Source: Pirellulaceae bacterium | Lineage (GTDB): Bacteria; Planctomycetota; Planctomycetia; Pirellulales; Pirellulaceae | Direction: 5' to 3' | DNA: 64,000 nt | Assembly (NCBI GenBank): GCA_018402565.1 | Contig: JAGYIQ010000001.1 | Location: 124,001-188,000 of the forward strand | Shown here: one piece after another, positions 18,134 through 27,535 of the stretch | How positions within the stretch are numbered: position 1 is the stretch's first letter | Layout of the letters: the number at the start of each line of letters is the position of its first letter | Notes under the pieces: generated by a model | What the model saw: only the letters and a program-made list of their open reading frames with translations | Databases searched by the model: none | Told to the model about the DNA's origin: nothing | Program-made: the position numbers and the translations under genes

Positions 18134-19587
18134 TGCGGGGCCGCCTCCAACAACAGCTTCAACTTCCAATCGTCCGCCCGTTGGTAGACCACTTCGCCGT
18201 TGACCAGCGTCGTCTCGACCCACGTGCTCACGTCCAACGGATCGCCCGTCAGAATCACCAAATCCGCGTCCCGACCGGGCTCAATCGAGCCGACAAATGA
18301 GTCGATCCCCAGCAACCGAGCGGGCTCCAAGGTCAGGGCCGCCAACGCCTCTTCGCGACTCAAGCCGTAACTGACCGCTGTGGCCGCTTGAAACCAGAAG
18401 TAACTGCTGCCCAACGACTGCCGACTGTCGCTGTCGTTCGACTGGAACAAGAACTTCACGCCCGCCTCGCGATAGATCGTCGGCAGAACAATTTTCTCCT
18501 CTTTCCGCGTCACCGGATCGCGTTTCCAAAACACCAGCGTCGGATCTAGAATCACAGTCGCCCCGCGTTTGGCGATCTCACCCGCGGCCGGATAACACTC
18601 CGGACCCAACACCAAAATCGCCGCAAACTGGTATTCGTCCATCAAGCGAAACGCCTGGCCCACGTCCGCGGCGTTCTGGCAATAAACAAAAGCACGAATC
18701 TTACCACTGAGCAAATCCTGCATCGCCGAGTTCGCCGCCGCGACACTGGCGGCCTCCGCACTCGCCCCGCCACCGGCCGCTGCCCCCTCCGCCGGAGGAT
18801 CCTGCAGCCCCTCGCCCTCACGCGAGACCACATCCCCCTCGACAAGTGCCTGTTCGGCCGGCTTTTCCACCGGCTTATCGCCCTCGGCAGCCTCCGCCTT
18901 CCCTTCGCCTGCTTCAGCCTTTTTAGCCTTTTCTTCCTTTTCAGCTAATTGCCGCTTGGCGGTTTCAAATTCCCGCCGCAACTTGGCCAGATGACTCATG
19001 CGACTGCCCGACGGCGGTTGCAACGAGATCTTCAAACCGGCCGATCGCACCAACAGCATGTCGTCGACGTAACTACCCGCCGTCTTCAAAATCGCCGCCT
19101 GACCGCCAATCATCGTACTGTTGCCCGGCACCACTGCCGCCGTCGTCACGCCGTTGCGGCGAGACTCCTCGAAGTAACTGCGAACCGGATCGATACCATC
19201 CACCACCGACAAGAACGGCACCACCGCGTTACGCTCGTTCGCCTGGCTCAAGCCCGCCGCGCTGTGTGGGTCCACCATCCCGGGCATCACGACCTGTTGC
19301 GAAGCGTCCACCACTCGCAGATCGACCGGAATCGCCAAGCCCGCGCCGACCTCGGCAATCCGCCCATCGCGAATCAAGATCACGCCGTTCTCAATCTCGG
19401 GCCCCGAGACCGTGATGATCCGACCGGCCTTGATGGCCAGATCCTGAGCCGCGACGGGTCCGGCCTCCAGGACGAGCCAACTGCCCAAGACAACCGCCGC
19501 CAGCCGCGTCCAGCGACCGGTCCAGCATCGACCCTTGACTACAGCCGGCGTGATTCCCAGGCCATTGGTTATTTTATTAATACGCAT
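18130..19587 (-). CDS. Amidohydrolase-superfamily protein, half of HxH remaining
   Basis: 485 residues from the ATG at 19587, four bases after the upstream stop; ATGs at 19608 and 19626 are alternatives. Export signal near WTRLAAVVLGSWLVLEAG. The metal-motif position reads PGMVDPHSAAG, keeping one His where HxH is expected. A charged Lys/Glu helix (KRQLAEKEEKAKKAEAGEG) and Ala/Glu-rich loop interrupt the barrel after about residue 190. The C-terminal block SFVGSIEPGRDADLVILTGDP is well kept. Loss of the second His makes normal catalysis unlikely. Confidence 0.88.
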   Translation of the reverse strand: MRINKITNGLGITPAVVKGRCWTGRWTRLAAVVLGSWLVLEAGPVAAQDLAIKAGRIITVSGPEIENGVILIRDGRIAEVGAGLAIPVDLRVVDASQQVVMPGMVDPHSAAGLSQANERNAVVPFLSVVDGIDPVRSYFEESRRNGVTTAAVVPGNSTMIGGQAAILKTAGSYVDDMLLVRSAGLKISLQPPSGSRMSHLAKLRREFETAKRQLAEKEEKAKKAEAGEGKAEAAEGDKPVEKPAEQALVEGDVVSREGEGLQDPPAEGAAAGGGASAEAASVAAANSAMQDLLSGKIRAFVYCQNAADVGQAFRLMDEYQFAAILVLGPECYPAAGEIAKRGATVILDPTLVFWKRDPVTRKEEKIVLPTIYREAGVKFLFQSNDSDSRQSLGSSYFWFQAATAVSYGLSREEALAALTLEPARLLGIDSFVGSIEPGRDADLVILTGDPLDVSTWVETTLVNGEVVYQRADDWKLKLLLEAAPQ

Positions 19588-19591
19588 TGGA

Positions 19592-20971
19592 TTATTGATC
19601 CTCGCCATTGGCTTGTAGTTGACCATCGATCATGACCCATTCAATTGTGCTGGTGACTTGCAAGGGATCCCCAGAAAAAGCCACCAGATCCGCCGCCAGT
19701 CCGGGAGCAAGCTTGCCTACCCGATCTTCAATCCCCAAAATTTTCGCCGGGCGCCCCGTGATGGAAGCCACCGCGTCCGCGGCACTCAGGCCATACCGTC
19801 GAGCAAATCGGGCCTGATCCAGCAAGCGATCGCCAGCCAACGCGAACTCGATGCCCGCTTCCGCCAATACCAACGGCGTGCTCCAACGCAGCTCCGAGCG
19901 CTCGGCACCCAACGCCCCCGTCGACAAAGCCGTAAACACAACCTTGGCCTGCTTTTGTTTCAATAGGTCCACGACTTTGTACGATTCATCACCTCCCACC
20001 AAAACCGGCACAAATCCAAACTCATCGCCGATCCGGTACAAGGTCTCGATGTCGTAAGAGGTGCGGCTGACTGCGTACGCGGGCGTCCGACCCGCGACCA
20101 TGTCCGCCAACAAAGGGTTGATCACCTCCAGATTGACGCCCGGCACACTGGCCGGCGACTCCTGGCCTGCCGAGTGCAAGCGGCTCCGCAGAATCCACAC
20201 CACGCCCATACGGTTGGTCGGCTGCCGCATGTACACCGTCTCCGGTCGACCACGCGCCGCGTTGCGACTGGTTGGGTCATTGCACATCGATAAACACAAG
20301 CCCGACTGCTTCTGCAGCCACCGACCGTCACCCTGGCCAGCCGTCTTCAACACACTGCCAAAACCGGCAAACACGTTTTCCGTCGAGGGTGTCACATGCA
20401 CGGTTGTGATGCCCCGATCGACCTGCCGAGCGAACTCCGCATCCAATAGGTCGATCGCTTCCGACACGACAAACTCCGGCGTCACCTCACTGGTCACTTC
20501 CCCGGCACCACCCGCGACCCCGACACTGGCGGCCGCATCCACAAACCCCGGCGTCAACGCCGCCACCTGTCGCAGTTCAGTTCCCTCGGGCACTTCCAGC
20601 GCAGCGCCCACGGCTTGGATCTTGCCATCCACCACCCAGACCATGCCAGGCCGCAGCACTTGGCCATCCCCCACGTGCAGCTCGTCCGCTTGGATCAAGA
20701 CCGAGGCCAGCTCGGTCGATCCTGCCCCCTTCGCAGCACTTTCAGCCACCAAGTCCTCCGAGACCGGCCGGGCGGCGATGAGGCGGTTCCCCACAGTCGC
20801 CCCTGCGCTCACAACTAACAGGCCGCTCAGAACCAAGAGGACTAGCCGCCGAGCCCGCCCGACCTGTTCCCGACGCCGAAACAACATCGGCCCCAGCAGG
20901 TCCGGTCGCGTCACACGCCGGATCGTTTGATTCACGATTCTCAATGTCACGTTTCCTGATTCCTTTTTCAT
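19592..20971 (-). CDS. Amidohydrolase-superfamily protein, degenerate metal site
   Basis: 459 residues. The ATG at 20971 overlaps the upstream stop (ATGA). A membrane or signal segment lies at RRLVLLVLSGLLVVSAGATV. The first metal-site position reads TPGFVDAAASVGVAGG with no His. The closing block DRVGKLAPGLAADLVAFSGDP is present. Shorter than its neighbours and without the charged insertion. Second gene in the run; probably non-catalytic. Confidence 0.87.
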   Translation of the reverse strand: MKKESGNVTLRIVNQTIRRVTRPDLLGPMLFRRREQVGRARRLVLLVLSGLLVVSAGATVGNRLIAARPVSEDLVAESAAKGAGSTELASVLIQADELHVGDGQVLRPGMVWVVDGKIQAVGAALEVPEGTELRQVAALTPGFVDAAASVGVAGGAGEVTSEVTPEFVVSEAIDLLDAEFARQVDRGITTVHVTPSTENVFAGFGSVLKTAGQGDGRWLQKQSGLCLSMCNDPTSRNAARGRPETVYMRQPTNRMGVVWILRSRLHSAGQESPASVPGVNLEVINPLLADMVAGRTPAYAVSRTSYDIETLYRIGDEFGFVPVLVGGDESYKVVDLLKQKQAKVVFTALSTGALGAERSELRWSTPLVLAEAGIEFALAGDRLLDQARFARRYGLSAADAVASITGRPAKILGIEDRVGKLAPGLAADLVAFSGDPLQVTSTIEWVMIDGQLQANGEDQ

Positions 20972-23949
20972 TTGCCCCAGGAAGTCCAAATCAAGCGCGA
21001 GGTCAATTCCAACGGGTCACCGCTCCAAACGAGGAACTCCGCCGGAGCCCCCACCTGCAGGGCACCCAAGGCGTTTGGATCAAATGCATACTCCGTGCGG
21101 TGCATCAGGAGGTCCCGCGCCTCGTCACGACTCATTCCAGCCGCGACCAACGCCGCCGCCGTGGCCCGCAACTCGTTGCCATGCCGGCCCGCCAACAGCA
21201 AACTCACGCCGCGAGCCTGAGCGTCCACCAAGTCCTCGAGGTACCAATCGAATGTCGACTCTGAAATCGGATTCACGATCAAGCCCACCCCCGACTCCGC
21301 CAAACGCTCGGCAAACGGCCGGACCTGCACCGCTCCGTACAACCAAGCCTGGACCTCCGTCCCAGCCAACAAACGCAGTGCGGCATCGATTTCGCCGTCC
21401 GACTCTACCGCCACCACTACCGGCAGTTTCCCGCTCTGAACCGCTTGCAACTGCGCCGAACGCTGAGCCATCAACTTCGCCACCGCCGCTTCCGGCAAGT
21501 ACAAGGTCGTGGCATCGCCGCGCCCCGCCAACCGATCGCGCAACAGGGACACCTGGCCGACCAGCGTTGACGGGAACCGCTCAATGTTGCGAGCCCGCTC
21601 GGTCAGCACCCATTGTTCGGCCGCCCCGCGTCGCTCGCCACTCCCCCCCGAGCTACTCGGGGGCAACCGCAGCCAAGCCGTCTGACCCGCGACGACATTG
21701 TCTGGACCGTTGACCACATGCACGGCGTTGACGCCACTCTCGAGCAACCGCTGGACATTGGCCGCCGAGGGATCGAAGCCATCCGCCGCGAATTGCTGGG
21801 CCGCGTTCGAGTCCTTACTGATTGGAGTTCCCGCCGACGGATTCACCCACCACGCCGACTGCAAGCCCGGCGTCACCGGCGAGTCTCCCAAATCGTAGAC
21901 CGGGACGTCCGCCGGCAGTTCGCTCGTATCGAAGCAACCAGCGATCCGACCATCCTCGACCAACATAGCTGACGACATCCAACTGCCACCCCCCGTCAGC
22001 AGACGACGGCTGACCACCGCGTAACGAGCCGGCAGCACCGCGGGCAACGCTTTGACCGGATCGCTGAATGACGCCCCAGCAGCCAGAGACTCAGCAGCCG
22101 GAGACCCAGCAGCCGGGGACTCAGCGACCGGAGACTCAGCGGCCTGTACGGTCGCCGCACCCATTTGACTGCGTTGGTCCCACACCACCTTCCCGGCTTG
22201 GATCACCAAGGCCACGGGAGCGGTCACGTCCAGGGGTTGACCGGCGAACAATACCAGATCCGCTTGCTTGCCCGGCCGCAACGAGCCCAACCGTTCGCCC
22301 ACCCCAGACACCTGGGCCGCTTCGATTGTCATGCCCCGCAGGGCCTGATCCGCCGACAAACCCGCCGCCACGGCCATCGCCGCGTGCTGACGCAGCCACT
22401 TCGACCCCGCCGGCGCCTCCGAGAAAGTGGCGATGACCACGCGATTCACCAACGCGTTCGCGGCACCATCCTGCGGACCAAACACCTCTGCCCAAGCCCG
22501 CGTGGCCTCGGCTGTCTCACGTCCGCCCGCCCCATTCAGCCACGGTCCCAAGACAACCGGCGCCTGCGACTCACGCACCGCTGCGGTCGCCGACTTCATC
22601 TCCGTTAATCCCTCCAAGACCAGCCGCAAGTTGAACTCCTGAGCCAAACTCAACGCCCAACCGATTTCTTCCGCTTGCCGAACTTCAAATCGCACGGGCA
22701 ATTCCCGCTTGAGCACCGGCAGCAGACGCTCTTTGAGCGGGTCAAACGCCGGCTTCTTCGGCTCACTGGCTGCCGCACCCGCCGCTTCGCCAGCAGCCGC
22801 CTGCGCACCATCCTGACCCGCTGGCACACCCGACATGGGTCGCCCACCCGATCGCCCACCGCGTTGCGGGCGGGGCTCTTGAACGACACCAAACGCTGGG
22901 CGTTCGGCCCCCGCGTCCTCGGTCGAGTCGCTGACAATCGTGGTCTCTTCCCCATCACCAGCCGCTTGTGGCGGCGGACCGGGTCGCCGACGCGGCCGAT
23001 TGGCAGGCGTTTCACCGGAACCACGTGCCGCCTCATCAGCTGCTGGGTTCGCCGCCGCTTCTCCCGCTGGCTTCTCCGCCGGCGGCCCGGCCTTGGACTC
23101 CGCCTTGGACTCGGCCTGCTTCTTCAACGCCGCGCGGTAGTCATCCCAGGCCTTCTGATAGTCTTTGGCGTCCTTCAAACGCTTTTGCAACGCTTCGTAT
23201 TGTTGCCGCCGAGCTCGCGAGGTGCCCGCCCGAGCGACTCCGCCGAGCGCCATCTGGACGGCGGCCGGCGCTTGCAACACGCCACTCGACAGCTCCCCCG
23301 CCGAGCCCTCAGCCGAACCGGTCGCCACCGTCGCGCCGTACCCGCCGAGACTGCCCGATGCACCCGGCTGCAAATACACCGCCGTCACACCCGCGGCCAA
23401 GACTTCCTGGCCATAAGAAGTGAATCGATCCACACCGTCGATCGCATCCAAACTGCCATCGGCACCCGCCTGGTCCGCGGAACTGGGTCCTAAATACAAG
23501 CGACTCCGCACATCGATCAAACCCGGTGTCAGATGAAAGCCTTGGCCATCGATCACCTCGGCCCCAGCGGGAATCTCCACCGCTTTCCCGACGGCCACAA
23601 TCTTGCCGTCCGCCATCAGCACCGTACCCGAGGCAATGACCCCGTCGCGCTCCATCGTGTGCAGGGTCACGTTGGTGATCGCCAAATACACCAACGGCTC
23701 GGCGGGCGAATTCTCAACGGACGATTCCTCGCTCGCTGCTGCCGACTTTGCGGCATTCGCGGCATCCTTATCGACCGTCGTAGCCGCGGCCGAATCGAGC
23801 CCCGCCTCTTGCAGCCGCAACGCCCCGCGTGCCTCCGCCCAGTCCGCACCCATGGCGACAACCAAAAACAAAGCCAAACCGACCATCCCCGGTCGCAGCG
23901 TCTGACTCCAACACACCACCCGCCTCAAACCCAACCAAGCTCTGATCAT
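20968..23949 (-). CDS. Tandem two-domain amidohydrolase-like protein, first gene of the run
   Basis: 993 residues; ATG at 23949 with AGGGAG upstream. Signal peptide near MVGLALFLVVAMGADWAEA. Domain 1 starts near YLAITNVTLHTMERDG and ends with LGSLRPGKQADLVLFAGQP; an Ala/Glu/Ser/Pro repeat linker (ESPAAGSPAAES type, near 22075-22140) joins it to domain 2. Metal-motif positions read PGLIDVRSRLYLG and PGLQSAWWVNPSAG, so both HxH motifs are gone. Domain 1 contains a charged helix (QYEALQKRLKDAKDYQKAW) and a long Pro/Arg/Gly-rich loop. Probably a structural or binding protein rather than an enzyme. Confidence 0.87.
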   Translation of the reverse strand: MIRAWLGLRRVVCWSQTLRPGMVGLALFLVVAMGADWAEARGALRLQEAGLDSAAATTVDKDAANAAKSAAASEESSVENSPAEPLVYLAITNVTLHTMERDGVIASGTVLMADGKIVAVGKAVEIPAGAEVIDGQGFHLTPGLIDVRSRLYLGPSSADQAGADGSLDAIDGVDRFTSYGQEVLAAGVTAVYLQPGASGSLGGYGATVATGSAEGSAGELSSGVLQAPAAVQMALGGVARAGTSRARRQQYEALQKRLKDAKDYQKAWDDYRAALKKQAESKAESKAGPPAEKPAGEAAANPAADEAARGSGETPANRPRRRPGPPPQAAGDGEETTIVSDSTEDAGAERPAFGVVQEPRPQRGGRSGGRPMSGVPAGQDGAQAAAGEAAGAAASEPKKPAFDPLKERLLPVLKRELPVRFEVRQAEEIGWALSLAQEFNLRLVLEGLTEMKSATAAVRESQAPVVLGPWLNGAGGRETAEATRAWAEVFGPQDGAANALVNRVVIATFSEAPAGSKWLRQHAAMAVAAGLSADQALRGMTIEAAQVSGVGERLGSLRPGKQADLVLFAGQPLDVTAPVALVIQAGKVVWDQRSQMGAATVQAAESPVAESPAAGSPAAESLAAGASFSDPVKALPAVLPARYAVVSRRLLTGGGSWMSSAMLVEDGRIAGCFDTSELPADVPVYDLGDSPVTPGLQSAWWVNPSAGTPISKDSNAAQQFAADGFDPSAANVQRLLESGVNAVHVVNGPDNVVAGQTAWLRLPPSSSGGSGERRGAAEQWVLTERARNIERFPSTLVGQVSLLRDRLAGRGDATTLYLPEAAVAKLMAQRSAQLQAVQSGKLPVVVAVESDGEIDAALRLLAGTEVQAWLYGAVQVRPFAERLAESGVGLIVNPISESTFDWYLEDLVDAQARGVSLLLAGRHGNELRATAAALVAAGMSRDEARDLLMHRTEYAFDPNALGALQVGAPAEFLVWSGDPLELTSRLIWTSWGK

Positions 23950-24407
23950 TTAGTGGCGGTCTCCCTAACAAGGATTCACTGTCGCGGCACACCGAAGCCG
24001 ATCTTCGTCCAACGCCCCAAAGACCGAGCTACAACCCGCCAATCCGTTAAAGGTTTCGGACCAGCGAAAAAAAACCCACGGGTCAATCTTAAGTCGAGTT
24101 CCCCCAGTTCTCAACTAATTTTCGCTCCAAACCAGCGAAAATAGCCAACCGACCACTTTTGGCCACGCGCAGCCCAGCCCCGCTGGGGATCCCTCCAGCC
24201 GCATGAGAGCAAACCAACCCCTGTCACGGCCAGTCAGAAGCCCCGCAGTCGAGCGAAGCTTGGAGCCACCGTTGCTTCTCCTATTAAACTGGCGCACAAT
24301 GATTACCTAGGCAGGTCCTTCGACACGTACGCCCGGATTCGCGTTGCCATTGGCACTCGAGAACTTGGGTCCCACCCCCTACGTGCCCCAACCGACAGGA
24401 GTCGACG
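23950..24407. promoter_or_regulatory. Divergent intergenic region with inverted repeat at 24119-24141
   Basis: Lies between the leftward amidohydrolase run and the rightward DUF1080 gene, so both promoters should be here. A perfect 8-bp inverted repeat TTTTCGCT/AGCGAAAA with a 7-base loop sits at 24119-24141, and CCAGCGAAAA occurs again in direct orientation near 24061. These could be operator half-sites, but there is no second example to compare. No gene seen. Confidence 0.35.
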
Positions 24408-25256
24408 ATGTCCCCCCGATTGCCTCGTGCTTTCTTCGTCGCCCCGCGACTCGCGGGACGCCAAGCTGACATCGCGCGATATGGTCTGGTAGTTTGCTCT
24501 AACAACTGCTTGTTCCTCGCGCGGGTCGCAATAACCACGCTGGCTTTGTCTGCGACGCTGGCTATCTCTGCGACGCTGGCCATGTCTGCGACGCTGGCCA
24601 TGTCTGCGACGCTGGCGGCGACTCAAGCGGCTGACTCGCGGGGAAGTCAAGACGAGACGCCCCCACTACGAGCCACTCTGGCGGAAGAAGAGGCAACTGC
24701 CGGCTTCAAACTCCTATTTGACGGTCAGACCTTGGCCGGCTGGCGCGGGAACCTAGCAGTATTTAAGGTCGTCGATGGCGCGATCGTGGGCGGCAACTTG
24801 GACAATGCCTTGCCGAACAACGAGTTCCTCCGCAGCGAACAAACCTACGAGAACTTTGAACTGCGGCTGCAATTCAAATTGGTCGGCGAACAGGCCAACG
24901 CGGGCGTTCAAATCCGCACCAGCGAGATTCCCGATCACCACGAAGTCATTGGCTACCAGGCCGACATGGGCGATGGCTGGTGGGGCTGTTTGTACGACGA
25001 GAGCCGACGCAACCGAGTCCTGGCCGGACCGCCCGTCGAACAGCGGGATGGCTTGGTCAAGGCCGGCGAGTGGAACGACTACCGGATCCTCTGCGAGGGC
25101 CCACGGATCCGCTTGTGGATCAACGGGCAACCGACTGTGGACTACACCGAAACCGACGACACGATCCCCCGCCGCGGGATCGTGGCCCTGCAAATCCACA
25201 GCGGCCCACCGTCCGTCGCCTCCTACCGCCACATCCGCTTGAAGGTGCTCGATTGA
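24408..25256 (+). CDS. Exported DUF1080 (3-keto-disaccharide hydrolase-like) protein
   Basis: 282 residues with AGGAG before the ATG. After the leader comes the DUF1080 jelly-roll fold: it begins GFKLLFDGQTLAGW and continues with NFELRLQFKL, NAGVQIRT and the family ending IHSGPP...FRHIRLK-type block (here YRHIRLKVLD). This fold belongs to the concanavalin-like lectin/glucanase group, and some members hydrolyse 3-keto-glycosides. The hydrophobic core of the long leader is built from an 18-bp tandem repeat (SATLAM/I units). Its stop overlaps the start of the next gene. Confidence 0.9.
   Translation: MSPRLPRAFFVAPRLAGRQADIARYGLVVCSNNCLFLARVAITTLALSATLAISATLAMSATLAMSATLAATQAADSRGSQDETPPLRATLAEEEATAGFKLLFDGQTLAGWRGNLAVFKVVDGAIVGGNLDNALPNNEFLRSEQTYENFELRLQFKLVGEQANAGVQIRTSEIPDHHEVIGYQADMGDGWWGCLYDESRRNRVLAGPPVEQRDGLVKAGEWNDYRILCEGPRIRLWINGQPTVDYTETDDTIPRRGIVALQIHSGPPSVASYRHIRLKVLD
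24549..24620 (+). repeat. 18-bp tandem repeat inside a signal-peptide core (4 copies)
   Basis: The unit tctgcgacgctggccatg begins at 24549, 24567, 24585 and 24603, with a degenerate half copy before it. Each unit encodes six residues (SATLAM/I), so copy-number change would lengthen or shorten the hydrophobic core without changing frame. Confidence 0.85.
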
Positions 25257-26002
25257 ATTCCCTGCCCAACCCACCGCTCCTGCATTTGGATCGCGCTCAA
25301 ACTCGCCGCGTCGATCAAGTGGCGATTCGCGAATTCGGGTTCTCGAGTTTGATGTTGATGGAGAACGCCGCCAACGGCGCGGCTCGCTGCTTGGCCGCTC
25401 GCTACCAGCCGACCGACGAAGGGATTTTGATCGTCTGTGGCGGCGGCAACAACGGCGGCGATGGACTGGCGATGGCTCGCCACCTCTACAATGCCGGGCT
25501 GCCCGTGGCCGTGGTATTGGTAGCCGATCGTGGTCGCTTGACCCAAGAGTGTCAAATGAATTGGCAGATCCTCTTGCACACATCAGTACCAACGCTGACG
25601 GTCCTGCCCCATCCGGAACCCACCAGTTTCCTACCGGCCTGGGAACGGGCGATGGAGCAAGTCCAGGCCCAACGCGGCACGATCGGCTGGGTGGTCGACG
25701 CGGTTCTCGGGACCGGCGTGCGCGGCGAGTTGCGCCCGCCGTTGGGATACCTCATGCAACGCTTGAACCAAATGCGAAATGTCAAACGCTTCGCCATGGA
25801 CCTACCCTCCGGCTGGGATTGTGACGAAGGTCCGATGGATCCCAACGTGTTCCGCGCTGACATTACCTACACCCTCGTCGCCCCCAAGATCTCCTTCCAA
25901 CACAAACATGCCCCCGCTTGCCTGGGTGAAGTCGTCGTCGGCGACATTGGCACCCCCCCCGAGGTCCTCGATCGAGTCCTCGAAGGGACAAACCACGGCT
26001 GA
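25253..26002 (+). CDS. NAD(P)H-hydrate epimerase (YjeF N-domain)
   Basis: 249 residues from a TTG at 25253 that overlaps the upstream stop (TTGA) and has GAAGG before it. The YjeF-N fold is clear: MENAANGAA near residue 35, CGGGNNGGDGLAMARHL (nucleotide loop), VVDAVLGTGVRG and MDLPSGWDCDEG. The enzyme epimerises damaged (R)-NAD(P)HX to the (S)-form for repair. The ADP/ATP-dependent dehydratase domain found in fused NnrD-type proteins is absent. Coupled to the DUF1080 gene by overlap only; no shared pathway is evident. Confidence 0.9.
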   Translation: MNSLPNPPLLHLDRAQTRRVDQVAIREFGFSSLMLMENAANGAARCLAARYQPTDEGILIVCGGGNNGGDGLAMARHLYNAGLPVAVVLVADRGRLTQECQMNWQILLHTSVPTLTVLPHPEPTSFLPAWERAMEQVQAQRGTIGWVVDAVLGTGVRGELRPPLGYLMQRLNQMRNVKRFAMDLPSGWDCDEGPMDPNVFRADITYTLVAPKISFQHKHAPACLGEVVVGDIGTPPEVLDRVLEGTNHG

Positions 26003-26119
26003 GCGCAAGATTGTTTCCAGGTCAACGCCAACGGCGGCGACTAATCACTTACTCGGAACAAAAACGTCGCCCATCCGAGCGGCACTTGTCAATCGGCGGC
26101 TAACTTTTCGGAAACCGTC

Positions 26120-27028
26120 ATGCACTACCGAGCTTGCGTCTCCCTGACCCGTCGCGGCCTGAGCCTAGTGGAACTGTTGGTCGTCATCGCCATCATCGGC
26201 CTGCTGATGGCCGTCCTTTTGCCAGCCGTACAATCGGCCCGAGCCTCCGCGAACAACTCCGCCTGCCTGAATAACCTGCGTCAAATCGGGCTGGCCCTGC
26301 AACACTACGAATCCGCTTACGAGAAGTACCCACGCGGGGGACAACACGCGGATCTGTTGCCGTACTTGGAGCAATCCCAGCGACTGGGACGCGGTCAACA
26401 AGTCGACACGCCCCCGCCTGTGCTGCTCTGCCCAGCCGAAAATCGCCGCGATCCGATCCAGGGCTCAAACACACAGATTTACACGCTCGGGAGCAACTAC
26501 GCCTTCAGCCGCGGTCGCTGGGTCGTCGACACCCACGACGAAACACCGTTTTCAGGGCGTTATCGTGCCGACCAAGTGAAAGACGGCCTGACCAACACCC
26601 TAGCGTTGGCCGAGGTCAAACTCTCGACCCCGCTGTTGGCCCAATACACGGGTCTAACCCGCCGACCTCCAACCGATTCCGCCACATTCCAGAATGCCGC
26701 CGGCACTCGGTACTTTCTCTCCAGCGACGGGGTCAATCGCAGTCATACCCGTTGGCGCGACCAGGCCGTCGAGCAAGTCGGTTTCACGACCACCTTTCCA
26801 CCGGGCACGGCCGTTACCTACTCCGTCGACGACAACGTGTTCGATATCAATGTCGTTGGCATCAACGGCATGTTCGCAGCCATCACCGCCCGCAGCCACC
26901 ACGGCCCCTGGGCCAACGTCGTGTTCCTCGATGCTCGTGTTCGGCCCATCAGCGGCGCCATCCGCGCCGCCGAGTGGCAAGCCCTCTCGACCCCCTCCGG
27001 CCAAGAAGCCATGGACTCCCTGCCTTAA
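26120..27028 (+). CDS. DUF1559 pilin-like protein
   Basis: 302 residues. A type IV pilin-like N-terminus ([19 protein letters not shown]) gives a Gly/Leu cleavage site with Glu at +5 and a single hydrophobic helix. The usual DUF1559 body follows: [39 protein letters not shown] and [18 protein letters not shown]. These proteins are very numerous in planctomycetes and are thought to be exported by a type II-like route; function unknown. A nested inverted-repeat element begins 25 bp after the stop. Confidence 0.9.
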   Translation: MHYRACVSLTRRGLSLVELLVVIAIIGLLMAVLLPAVQSARASANNSACLNNLRQIGLALQHYESAYEKYPRGGQHADLLPYLEQSQRLGRGQQVDTPPPVLLCPAENRRDPIQGSNTQIYTLGSNYAFSRGRWVVDTHDETPFSGRYRADQVKDGLTNTLALAEVKLSTPLLAQYTGLTRRPPTDSATFQNAAGTRYFLSSDGVNRSHTRWRDQAVEQVGFTTTFPPGTAVTYSVDDNVFDINVVGINGMFAAITARSHHGPWANVVFLDARVRPISGAIRAAEWQALSTPSGQEAMDSLP

Positions 27029-27052
27029 CGCACCCGTCCCCCGCCGCCACTC

Positions 27053-27315
27053 GGGCTGGTCAACTTTTCCGCAGCGGAACGCATCAAGGGCTGGTGGATT
27101 TTTCCGTAGCGGAACGCGTCAAGCGTCTCGATTGATGGGAAAACGCCGTGTTTTTGCCCGATTTCATTGAATCAGGCGGCGATTTCGCGTGCAAGTCTAG
27201 AAAAATCAACAAGCCCTCAAGCATTTCGATTGAGGCGGAACCGCCATGCGTTCGACCGAATCTTCTTGCGTCGGGCGGCTACGTCGCGTGCACGTCTGGA
27301 AAAATCAACCAGCCC
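27053..27315. mobile_element. Outer miniature inverted-repeat element, interrupted by an inner copy
   Basis: The left end gggctggtcaacttttcc and the right end ggaaaaatcaaccagccc are near-perfect inverted repeats. The element is split at 27087 by a second element. Joining the two outer parts restores a sequence colinear with the inner element (gcatcaagcatttcgattga). It encodes no transposase. Confidence 0.8.
27088..27216. mobile_element. Inner 129-bp miniature inverted-repeat element
   Basis: Runs from gggctggtggatttttcc to gaaaaatcaacaagccc. It is flanked by TCAA on both sides (27084-27087 and 27217-27220), while the restored outer element would have one TCAA, so a 4-bp target duplication is likely. 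A copy of the same length and closely similar sequence lies at 62104-62232. Confidence 0.82.
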
Positions 27316-27535
27316 TCCAGCATCTCCTACGGATTTTGACGATATTGAGGCTAGAAACCCGCCAGCCACCCCCTTCAGGTTGGGTAATTTGGATAGTTTT
27401 TGGCAAAATTGGCAGGCGAAACTTGCAGTTCCGAATCGGGCTCTTAGAATAGGAGGAGGCAGATTCCGCCGAGCTGGCCCCGAGAACAGGGGCTGCGAAC
27501 CGCCAGTTTTTTTGCACACCTGGAGCCCGATACTC

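Noticed and set aside
24284..24650. Minus-strand frames with SVADMASVAE-like repeats
   Set aside because: Antisense reading of the 18-bp repeat inside the DUF1080 leader.
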